Assembly: GCA_037178625.1 (NCBI GenBank)
Contig: CM074132.1
Coordinates: 1,798,001-1,862,000, forward strand
Direction of reading: 5' to 3'
Origin: Skeletonema tropicum
Taxonomy: Eukaryota > Bacillariophyta > Thalassiosirophyceae > Thalassiosirales > Thalassiosiraceae
DNA length: 64,000 nucleotides
A model generated the notes under the pieces. That model saw only the letters and a list, made by a program, of their open reading frames with translations, ran no database searches and was not told the origin of the DNA. How positions within the stretch are numbered: position 1 is the stretch's first letter; every line of letters begins with the position of its first letter. Below are positions 31,935 to 42,500 of this stretch, piece by piece. The translations under genes were made by a program, and so were the position numbers.

Positions 31935-33816
31935 GTGTCAACTTATGTAAGAAAGCAGATGAGCGCAACCGCAATTGTACCAGTATGTCATCAATGGTAC
32001 ACTACTTATGGATATTGAAGATACTCATATCCCGATTAATGGGAATCGTCCCATTTATCTACCGCAAGTTGAACGTCGAATCTTCCGCGATCGTCGGTTC
32101 AGCAGAACTTATTTTCCCGCCATATCTTTACACAAGATACTAAAGCCAACTTGCTTTATGGCGCTCACAACACAATCAATAATAAGAATAATGAAATAGT
32201 AATAACTACGTTGGAATACATCCGCTGCCTCAAGGCACACTGTACTACATCAATACTTCGATAGTCGAGTAGGACGCACAACAGCAGAGCTTCAGTGCTT
32301 CGTGTCCGGCTTAAGATAGAATTAGACGTCTCAACACTGCCTTCGTTTCCTGGTACTCTATGATCCTCCTCACAAGTCCACCGATCTCGCTCCGATCCGT
32401 GTATCCGCCTGAATGTTCGCTTAGATTATCCCGACTCTGTTTGACGGTCTTATGACAGATAATTCTCAACTTGAGAGATTATCAGTTCTCGTGCTTTAAC
32501 AATAGCTTCAGATACACCGAAGAATTATCTGTCAAGCCTTAGTCGTTGAGTCTTATGAGAAAATCCAACTCTCCCTGATTTAAGTGGACTCCGTTTTGCC
32601 AGGCAAACACCTAGCTTAATAGGCCTTCCTTTCATACCAAGTGGACACCCGTGATAGCTGCTCAATACAGCATAACATCTTTATCTGACGCCGATATCAT
32701 CATGCAGGAGGATCAACTTTCTTCTTCACGTGGCGATGTTACTGCCGATGAGGGTTTTGTAGACGCTTCTTTAGAGACCAGTGATGGTAGTCGAGATGCT
32801 AATATGGAATCTGATGTATTTCGCAGAGGAAGGTGGCGGAGACCGTTATCCGAGTTTTTGGATTTACATCAAGTCCTGTTTTCTACTGAAGGGATCATAT
32901 CTACACGTTTATGGATTTACGTGTCTTCTGAAGAAGTGGATATCTACCATGTGGTGGACCGTCCTTCGTTAGTAATGGGTCTCTCCTTATTAGGAAGTCA
33001 AGAGGATAAATGGTGGATTGTCACCGTGTACAGGCCTTTGCCCGCACTTAACCCGGCATCTCTCTCGATTCGATCGGTGCTTCGTCTAGTTGTCTGCTTA
33101 GGAACCCGACATTATATTCTCGACACTTCTACATTGGGTGGAGACAAATTGATCGCAGTTATTATTCTTCGCATCATGGATCCTTCTGAATTCAGTACTT
33201 TGGTAACTCCTTCTGGTGTTAATACCAACATTTATCCATCTATGGATACACGTCCTATCGGTGTTATAGTTTGTCTTCGACAACATGACCTCAGCGCCCT
33301 TTTGATGACCCTATTCTGGAAACTCGATATTCAGTTCCTGGGCACAAGTTCTATCAAGCGACAGCATATCGATGTTGTTATCTTTGGTGAGCATCGTCAC
33401 ATCGCAGATCATCTACTCGATGGTACTCATGACTTCCTAGTTGTGAATAGAGGAGTGATGTTTTTCAGTTGTGAGGGACTCATACTTACACATTATCTCT
33501 TGAGACTATGGGGAGTAATGGTAATCTTTAGTGTCGACTTTATCTGGTTGCACGATCTTTCGCAATGGACACAACATGTTCGATACTATAATCAACTTGT
33601 GAACAAGATTCATGTTGCGTGGGGAGATGTTTTGCAATCGACGTATGCATTACTCGGGAGAACGGAGACACTCTTGACATCTACTACAAGTATCGATGTC
33701 TTTCAAGACGAATCCAGTGGTGTTATTATCACTCACAAGTACCAGAAGATTGATCGTTGCATGATATTTGCTCACAGTTGTCACAACTCCGATCACACAT
33801 CCAACAAGATCTTGTT
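31935..33816 (+). repeat. Unit X, second copy (X2)
   Basis: This is the direct repeat of X1 (24839-27452) without the foldback cluster. The short stretch 32541-32635 is probably the ancestral sequence at that site. It follows directly on unit A2 and leads into the partial copy A3. Confidence 0.93.
31975..32199 (+). CDS. Hypothetical short ORF of unit X (X2)
   Basis: This is the counterpart of 24879-25103 with a few substitutions. It has no ATG at its start and no recognised domain, and is probably a coding remnant. Confidence 0.3.
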   Translation: MYQYVINGTLLMDIEDTHIPINGNRPIYLPQVERRIFRDRRFSRTYFPAISLHKILKPTCFMALTTQSIIRIMK

Positions 33817-33922
33817 TATGAAATGGTGCGCGCGGCGATTTGTGACTGCATGTTGTGTGTGGTGTGTAGTGCGGCGCGGGCCCTCGGGGCCTGTTTTTTT
33901 TTTGCAATGTACCCGTCTATAA
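32702..33922 (+). CDS. Unknown protein of unit X, intact frame
   Basis: The frame is open from 32651 (GTG here, ATG in X1), giving 423 codons; the first ATG in this copy is at 32702, leaving about 406. The N-terminal part is acidic (SDADIIMQEDQLSS), and the rest alternates hydrophobic strands with Trp/His-rich segments, for example WWIVTVYRPLPALNP and WGVMVIFSVDFIWLHDL. I do not recognise a family. It is the longest intact frame of the X-A module and would be the first place to look for a transposon-specific protein. Its C-terminus crosses into unit A, so the annotated end may not be the original one. Confidence 0.5.
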   Translation: MQEDQLSSSRGDVTADEGFVDASLETSDGSRDANMESDVFRRGRWRRPLSEFLDLHQVLFSTEGIISTRLWIYVSSEEVDIYHVVDRPSLVMGLSLLGSQEDKWWIVTVYRPLPALNPASLSIRSVLRLVVCLGTRHYILDTSTLGGDKLIAVIILRIMDPSEFSTLVTPSGVNTNIYPSMDTRPIGVIVCLRQHDLSALLMTLFWKLDIQFLGTSSIKRQHIDVVIFGEHRHIADHLLDGTHDFLVVNRGVMFFSCEGLILTHYLLRLWGVMVIFSVDFIWLHDLSQWTQHVRYYNQLVNKIHVAWGDVLQSTYALLGRTETLLTSTTSIDVFQDESSGVIITHKYQKIDRCMIFAHSCHNSDHTSNKILFMKWCARRFVTACCVWCVVRRGPSGPVFFLQCTRL

Positions 33923-34196
33923 ATTTGCTCTGCAATGCTTGTTTTTGTAACATAAATGTGTCATGATGTCAAAATTATTCTGTGGATTTCGTGTTGGATT
34001 ATTTTTGCAATGTATCCGTCTATAAAGTTGCTCTGCAATGCTTGTTTAATAACATTCTTATAACAGAAACGTTTTATAGTACATACTCACTTACTTACTT
34101 AGAGCCGTTCCAAGCAAAATTGCATCGTAGATGCATAAGATTTTGATAGCAGCTAACAAAAAAGTGCAGCGCGCTGTCCGAGCAACCTGGAGCGCA
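33817..34196 (+). repeat. Unit A, partial third copy (A3)
   Basis: This matches the first 380 or so bp of A2 (27453 to about 27835) and stops abruptly at AGCGCA. It keeps the empty site for the hAT transposon (TATGAAATGGTGCGCG). Confidence 0.92.
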
Positions 34197-34232
34197 CGAG
34201 AAACACACAACACCACGCTGTGTGCCTACATA
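34197..34232. repeat. 36-bp sequence inverted relative to 16359-16394
   Basis: This is an exact reverse complement of 16359-16394, starting right at the truncated end of A3. The two copies bracket the whole 18-kb repeat cluster in opposite orientation. Confidence 0.9.
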
Positions 34233-34363
34233 AGTAATGATTATTATTAGTTGGATTCCCAATTATTGGATCAGAGACAGTTCAATACACGCTGTGACAT
34301 AGGCTAGGATGTTTCTATTCTCACCTCAAAATCTCGGGAAGTGGATTGAAAATGTTGTGATAG

Positions 34364-36583
34364 AAAAGCAACGGCGGCCAGCGGCCACTCCAGCGACAGC
34401 ATAACATTCAATTCAAACAGCCTCCACACCATGACAAGACCATGCTATTGTAAGCGCTGCCGGCGGCCACCTAACCACCACGCCTTCTCGTCATCGGCAA
34501 TGAATTTAATACCACCACCTTTTACGGACCGACCTGCTTCGCCTGTGTGAGCAAAATAGCTGAGTACCGTCGTTGATCTATCTATAATTGAACTGCTGCG
34601 CTGCATAAGAAACTCACATCATTATTGTCCCCACATCCAGGCTAACAATATTAACCTCCTCCAGCGGCATCATTCATTAGCTCAGCTGTTGGGTTTCGTC
34701 TCGGGAAAGATCGTCATGCGACACATACTACAAAAGGTGGCGTTAGGTTCTCCCAACCGTTTGTTGTTTGTTAAAGTTTGCTCATGCTTATCATCCGACA
34801 ATCAGCCTCAGCAACGTGCGGAATTCGAAGCAATACAGGTGAGCTGGTCACGTTCTTGTTGCACGTCAATAATATCGTAGTGTCACGTGGAACGTTTTCT
34901 ACGCGACCACAGCACATCTATCTCGCGAACTGAGGAATTGCTCGCTGTCGAAACATAAATTCTCTATCTCCGTCACTCTAGAGACGATACCTAAGTAGTT
35001 TGATAGATAGAGGAGATAAAGTTCATGCCACACGTCCTCCAATTTGTAAGGAATGAAAGAATGTAGCCTACAAGCACTCTATCATCTAGTCCAAAATAGG
35101 CCTGTACAATTCAACGATAATAATGGAATATGAACTATCAACTTGTCATTGCATTAACTATATTACCTTGATTAGTGTGCTTGCACTTTGTCTCTACCTC
35201 TACGTAATTGTCGGTATCATACTTCATCGTCACTAAATCTACCCTGATGAACCTAGAGTTAGAGTATATATTTTTCGGCGTCGATTTCATTCACAATATC
35301 ATTTCTCGATGACTGGACGAAGAAGAGGCGACGACGTATTTTGGCATGTCTGGTTTGTAAACAACTTGAAATATTTGGTTCAGAATATGTGCCTTCTATC
35401 TTCCACATGCTCTGGCCATTCCTCGGATAATATTATCTCCCCATTGTGAATGGCAACGCAGAAACGCACTTCTCGTTTATAGATGCATCAAGATCATCAG
35501 CCACGAAAACATGCAGTTCAAAATATATGTTTAAAGGCAGCTTAAACTGCTCGCGCAAACGCTTCTCTTCTGCTTCTGCTTCATGTCCAGATATTTACAT
35601 TTTACATAGCCTACATAGCTTCGTAGTTGCAGTCAGCGTGGGGGTGACACATTTGTCATTATTTAGCTTGCCTGTACTTGCAACTCCATACACATCATCA
35701 TTGTATTAGTCTATGTCTAAGTACTGTGCATCATTGTATTAGTCTATGTCTAAGGCCGATCCTTACGGTGAACGAGGACGAGAACGGAGAGCGCGCTCGT
35801 CTGCGTTCTCGTTCCGGTCCAAAAAAACAGGCCTTACGGTTGAACGCGCACGAGGTTCGCTCCACGTTGGCCAACGCAGAGCAATTTGAGCGGGAAGTAC
35901 GAGAAACAGAGCGCATAGTGCGCGAACTAATGGGTTAATTATGGTTATTATTTTTTAGTGAGAGCATATGTACGTAGGAATTGTCCGAATTTGTTTTTCG
36001 GGGGCAAATCACAGAGGGTGCGCACATTTGCTCTGCGTTTCAGAACGTGGAGGAATTTGCTCCTCGTTCTATATCAAAGCAAAACGTGGAGCAAGTTCCA
36101 GCTGGAAGCAAAAAACACACTTCGTGCGCGTTCTCGTGCTTTTTAAGGCCACTTTTTTTACAAAACGAGAACGCAGAGCGCTCTGCGTTCTCGTTCTCGT
36201 TGACCGTAAGGATCGGCCTAAGTACTGTGCTTTGCTTTGTAGCTGTCAAAGAAGAGTTACGTCACGTGTCTGCAAGAAGTTTTCTCTGTTTCTGGCGTTT
36301 GAGATGCTTTATGTATGGAAGTACAGTTAGTAAATTGTGAGTAATGTCGTTGTGACAGTAAGTTGCATAGGTTCAAACTGTATGTAAAGTAAGTACTACT
36401 ATCGTGGATATTCAAATACACGTACCTATATATGTAAGTAGGAATTCATTTTGAGCGAAATTTAGGAGAAAACAAGACACGTAAGAGTTTTCTCACCATA
36501 TTCATAAGTATGCGTTGAAAATTGTGTGTAGAGTTCCTGTTCTGCTATCTGGCGTTGATTCTGCTGTTATTTGACATCCTTAA
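34364..36583 (+). repeat. Conserved upstream block of giant gene B
   Basis: This is collinear with 6117-7850 upstream of gene A, with high identity up to the start of the protein. It is longer because of a MITE at 35754-36218 and a roughly 33-bp tandem duplication just before it (35690-35753). A 33-bp stretch present before gene A (around 7525-7557) is missing here. The 63-codon frame with a splice donor is retained at 34689-34880. Confidence 0.8.
35754..36218. mobile_element. PIF/Harbinger-like MITE (465 bp)
   Basis: The terminal inverted repeats of about 33 bp begin GGCCGATCCTTACGGT at both ends with two or three mismatches. A 3-bp TAA target duplication flanks the element (35751-35753 and 36219-36221), as is usual for Harbinger elements. 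The homologous region before gene A has no such insert. It has no transposase gene; the short frames within are TIR sequence. It lies about 370 bp upstream of the gene B start codon. Confidence 0.82.
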
Positions 36584-39500
36584 ATGCTCACAAAACGCGC
36601 AAGTTTCTATCATAATGCTAACAACAATTGGTCTGTAAAGATGAATCAGCAACAACCCAACCACCAAGGACGTGAGGACGGCGACGACGATGCTGCAATT
36701 CCACCCGACTGTGAGATCCTGTTCTGTCCTATTGGCATCCACTCGGCTTCCGAGGAGGAACCAACACCAACAACACTTCATCTTCATCCATCATCATCTG
36801 CCTCCACACAGCCAAACAATTGGTCTGTAAAGATGAATCAGCAACAACCCAACCACCAAGGACGTGAGGACGGCGACGACGATGCTCCAAGTCCACCCGA
36901 CTGTGAGATCCTGTTCTGTCCTATTGACATCCACTCGGCTTCCGAGGAGGAACCAACACCAACAACACTTCATCCATCATCATCTGTCTTCACACAGCTG
37001 CCTTCTACTGTAGCTGAGGATACGAATACGCCGGTTCAAGTCAGCAACACCACAAGTCTTCTGAGTCCGTCATCCTCCAGTCTACAAGAACCATCTCGTC
37101 TATCTATGCCTGCGCCGAAATCTGAAGAACAACCTGACATCGGTATTGAATTGCAGCGCAGAGCATCGACGACGTCAGAGCGAGATGATTTTATCGGAAC
37201 TATCACCGTCATCAAGCCGTCTGCATCTGAGTCATATCAGAGCTCTCAACATGACAGCTTTCAGTATGGCAGCAACCATGTAGAACAGGCCGACAAGAAC
37301 ATGCAAGATTATAACATTATCACCGTGATCCAGCCGCAAAAATCTCCGTCAGATAGGAACGCTCAGCAAGGCTGTGTCAATAGAGAAGGCTCTTTCATTG
37401 ACAACACAATTCCTTATGGACAAGACAGAGAACAACAGCAACTCCCACAACAGAAGCGACAACGACCGCGAAGGATAGGGACAAAAATTATTGTAACTCT
37501 GTGCGTCAGCCTTGGTGTCCTTTGTGCAGGATTGGTAGCGATGTTGTTCTCAACAGACTTCATGATAAAAAAGAGTATGAAGAGATACAACCTTACGATT
37601 GATACTGATGGGGATGGAATCAGCGATGCACTAGAAATGAATCTGGGTACAGACCCATTCAATAATGACACAGATGGAGATGGACTGACAGATGGCAAAG
37701 AATTAATCAATGCCGATGAACCAACCTCAGCGCAGATTGAATCGCCAACATCATCGCCGAGACCATATCTAATGTCATTGGCTTTAGGACCATCAAAGTC
37801 AAAATCAGGAAAGAGAGAGAAAACACAGCAACCTACATCAGAGCAAAGTGCATCACCATCAACGACGAGCTCTAAAACTCTCACGTTGAATCCATCACTA
37901 CCTAGAGAACCAACATCAAAACCTGATAGCAAGACTTCAAAGGAGAGTAAAAAAACACGACGAAGTAAGACAGACAAACCATCTTTCAAACCAAGTAGTG
38001 CGCCTTCAACGTCGAGTAAGCCTTCGTCAAAGCCAAGTTTAAGCCCATCTACGTCTCCTTCATCAGAGCCCAGTGGACAACCATCTTCGACTCCTTCATT
38101 GAATCCATCGTTGTCTAGTGCTCCTTCTTCTGAACCAAGTGCACAACCATCTTCGGCTCCCTCGTTGAATCCATCACTATCTACGTCTCCTTCATCAGAG
38201 CCTAGTGGACAACCATCTTCGACTCCTTCATTGAATCCATCGTTGTCTAGTGCTCCTTCTTCTGAACCAAGTGCACAACCATCTTCGGCTCCCTCGTTGA
38301 ATCCATCACTATCTACGTCTCCTTCATCAGAGCCTAGTGGACAACCATCTTCGACTCCTTCATTGAATCCATCGTTGTCTAGTGCTCCTTCTTCTGAACC
38401 AAGTGCACAACCATCTTCGGCTCCCTCGTTGAATCCATCACTATCTACGTCTCCTTCATCAGAGCCTAGTGGACAACCATCTTCGACTCCTTCATTGAAT
38501 CCATCGTTGTCTAGTGCTCCTTCTTCTGAACCAAGTGCACAACCATCTTCGGCTCCCTCGTTGAATCCATCACTATCTACGTCTCCTTCATCAGAGCCTA
38601 GTGGACAACCATCTTCGACTCCTTCATTGAATCCATCGTTGTCTAGTGCTCCTTCTTCTGAACCAAGTGCACAACCATCTTCGGCTCCCTCGTTGAATCC
38701 ATCACTATCTACGTCTCCTTCATCAGAGCCTAGTGGACAACCATCTTCGACTCCTTCATTGAATCCATCGTTGTCTAGTGCTCCTTCTTCTGAACCAAGT
38801 GCACAACCATCTTCGGCTCCCTCGTTGAATCCATCACTATCTACGTCTCCTTCATCAGAGCCTAGTGGACAACCATCTTCGACTCCTTCATTGAATCCAT
38901 CGTTGTCTAGTGCTCCTTCTTCTGAACCAAGTGCACAACCATCTTCGGCTCCCTCGTTGAATCCATCATTATCTACGTCTCCTTCATCAGAGCCTAGTGG
39001 ACAACCATCTTCGACTCCTTCATTGAATCCATCGTTGTCTAGTGCTCCTTCTTCTGAACCAAGTGCACAACCATCTTCGGCTCCCTCGTTGAATCCATCA
39101 CTATCTACGTCTCCTTCATCAGAGCCCAGTGGACAACCATCTTCGACTCCTTCATTGAATCCATCGTTGTCTAGTGCTCCTTCTTCTGAACCAAGTGCAC
39201 AACCATCTTCGGCTCCCTCGTTGAATCCATCACTATCTACGTCTCCTTCATCAGAGCCTAGTGGACAACCATCTTCGACTCCTTCATTGAATCCATCGTT
39301 GTCTAGTGCTCCTTCTTCTGAACCAAGTGCACAACCATCTTCGGCTCCCTCGTTGAATCCATCACTATCTACGTCTCCTTCATCAGAGCCTAGTGGACAA
39401 CCATCTTCGACTCCTTCATTGAATCCATCGTTGTCTAGTGCTCCTTCTTCTGAACCAAGTGCACAACCATCTTCGGCTCCCTCGTTGAATCCATCACTAT

Positions 39501-42500
39501 CTACGTCTCCTTCATCAGAGCCTAGTGGACAACCATCTTCGACTCCTTCATTGAATCCATCGTTGTCTAGTGCTCCTTCTTCTGAACCAAGTGCACAACC
39601 ATCTTCGGCTCCCTCGTTGAATCCATCACTATCTACGTCTCCTTCATCAGAGCCTAGTGGACAACCATCTTCGACTCCTTCATTGAATCCATCGTTGTCT
39701 AGTGCTCCTTCTTCTGAACCAAGTGCACAACCATCTTCGGCTCCCTCGTTGAATCCATCACTATCTACGTCTCCTTCATCAGAGCCCAGTGGACAACCAT
39801 CTTCGACTCCTTCATTGAATCCATCGTTGTCTAGTGCTCCTTCTTCTGAACCAAGTGCACAACCATCTTCGGCTCCCTCGTTGAATCCATCACTATCTAC
39901 GTCTCCTTCATCAGAGCCTAGTGGACAACCATCTTCGACTCCTTCATTGAATCCATCGTTGTCTAGTGCTCCTTCTTCTGAACCAAGTGCACAACCATCT
40001 TCGGCTCCCTCGTTGAATCCATCACTATCTACGTCTCCTTCATCAGAGCCTAGTGGACAACCATCTTCGACTCCTTCATTGAATCCATCGTTGTCTAGTG
40101 CTCCTTCTTCTGAACCAAGTGCACAACCATCTTCGGCTCCCTCGTTGAATCCATCACTATCTACGTCTCCTTCATCAGAGCCTAGTGGACAACCATCTTC
40201 GACTCCTTCATTGAATCCATCGTTGTCTAGTGCTCCTTCTTCTGAACCAAGTGCACAACCATCTTCGGCTCCCTCGTTGAATCCATCACTATCTACGTCT
40301 CCTTCATCAGAGCCTAGTGGACAACCATCTTCGACTCCTTCATTGAATCCATCGTTGTCTAGTGCTCCTTCTTCTGAACCAAGTGCACAACCATCTTCGG
40401 CTCCCTCGTTGAATCCATCACTATCTACGTCTCCTTCATCAGAGCCTAGTGGACAACCATCTTCGACTCCTTCATTGAATCCATCGTTGTCTAGTGCTCC
40501 TTCTTCTGAACCAAGTGCACAACCATCTTCGGCTCCCTCGTTGAATCCATCACTATCTACGTCTCCTTCATCAGAGCCTAGTGGACAACCATCTTCGACT
40601 CCTTCATTGAATCCATCGTTGTCTAGTGCTCCTTCTTCTGAACCAAGTGCACAACCATCTTCGGCTCCCTCGTTGAATCCATCACTATCTACGTCTCCTT
40701 CATCAGAGCCTAGTGGACAACCATCTTCGACTCCCTCATTGAATCCATCGTTGTCTAGTGCTCCTTCTTCTGAACCAAGTGCACAACCATCTTCGGCTCC
40801 CTCGTTGAATCCATCACTATCTACGTCTCCTTCATCAGAGCCTAGTGGACAACCATCTTCGACTCCCTCATTGAATCCATCGTTGTCTAGTGCTCCTTCT
40901 TCTGAACCAAGTGCACAACCATCTTCGGCTCCCTCGTTGAATCCATCACTATCTACGTCTCCTTCATCAGAGCCTAGTGGACAACCATCTTCGACTCCTT
41001 CATTGAATCCATCGTTGTCTAGTGCTCCTTCTTCTGAACCAAGTGCACAACCATCTTCGGCTCCCTCGTTGAATCCATCACTATCTACGTCTCCTTCATC
41101 AGAGCCTAGTGGACAACCATCTTCGACTCCTTCATTGAATCCATCGTTGTCTAGTGCTCCTTCTTCTGAACCAAGTGCACAACCATCTTCGGCTCCCTCG
41201 TTGAATCCATCACTATCTACGTCTCCTTCATCAGAGCCTAGTGGACAACCATCTTCGACTCCTTCATTGAATCCATCGTTGTCTAGTGCTCCTTCTTCTG
41301 AACCAAGTGCACAACCATCTTCGGCTCCCTCGTTGAATCCATCACTATCTACGTCTCCTTCATCAGAGCCTAGTGGACAACCATCTTCGACTCCCTCATT
41401 GAATCCATCGTTGTCTAGTGCTCCTTCTTCTGAACCAAGTGCACAACCATCTTCGGCTCCCTCGTTGAATCCATCACTATCTACGTCTCCTTCATCAGAG
41501 CCTAGTGGACAACCATCTTCGACTCCTTCATTGAATCCATCGTTGTCTAGTGCTCCTTCTTCTGAACCAAGTGCACAACCATCTTCGGCTCCCTCGTTGA
41601 ATCCATCACTATCTACGTCTCCTTCATCAGAGCCTAGTGGACAACCATCTTCGACTCCTTCATTGAATCCATCGTTGTCTAGTGCTCCTTCTTCTGAACC
41701 AAGTGCACAACCATCTTCGGCTCCCTCGTTGAATCCATCACTATCTACGTCTCCTTCATCAGAGCCCAGTGGACAACCATCTTCGACTCCTTCATTGAAT
41801 CCATCGTTGTCTAGTGCTCCTTCTTCTGAACCAAGTGCACAACCATCTTCGGCTCCCTCGTTGAATCCATCACTATCTACGTCTCCTTCATCAGAGCCTA
41901 GTGGACAACCATCTTCGACTCCTTCATTGAATCCATCGTTGTCTAGTGCTCCTTCTTCTGAACCAAGTGCACAACCATCTTCGGCTCCCTCGTTGAATCC
42001 ATCACTATCTACGTCTCCTTCATCAGAGCCTAGTGGACAACCATCTTCGACTCCTTCATTGAATCCATCGTTGTCTAGTGCTCCTTCTTCTGAACCAAGT
42101 GCACAACCATCTTCGGCTCCCTCGTTGAATCCATCACTATCTACGTCTCCTTCATCAGAGCCTAGTGGACAACCATCTTCGACTCCTTCATTGAATCCAT
42201 CGTTGTCTAGTGCTCCTTCTTCTGAACCAAGTGCACAACCATCTTCGGCTCCCTCGTTGAATCCATCACTATCTACGTCTCCTTCATCAGAGCCTAGTGG
42301 ACAACCATCTTCGACTCCCTCATTGAATCCATCGTTGTCTAGTGCTCCTTCTTCTGAACCAAGTGCACAACCATCTTCGGCTCCCTCGTTGAATCCATCA
42401 CTATCTACGTCTCCTTCATCAGAGCCTAGTGGACAACCATCTTCGACTCCTTCATTGAATCCATCGTTGTCTAGTGCTCCTTCTTCTGAACCAAGTGCAC

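Larger units (their letters stand above)
27453..31936 (+). repeat. Unit A, direct copy (A2)
   Basis: This is the reverse-complement partner of 16716-21037. It begins TATGAAATGGTGCGCG and ends GCGCTTGT, where X2 begins. It lacks about 582 bp present in A1 (junction near 28828) but keeps the 739 bp lost from A1. Near its start two similar 45-bp sequences about 105 bp apart (around 27538 and 27640) each follow a T-tract. It contains hypothetical frames followed by a helicase C-terminal domain. I found no Helitron-like ends (5' TC, 3' hairpin plus CTRR) at its borders. Confidence 0.93.

Noticed and set aside
27453..31936. Unit A as a complete Helitron
   Set aside because: Only the helicase C-terminal half is visible. 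No Rep domain, Walker A, 5' TC or 3' hairpin-CTRR end was found at its borders.
35958..36340. Three overlapping frames of 60-120 codons upstream of gene B
   Set aside because: They lie in or run out of the inverted-repeat MITE and use all frames; no independent support.
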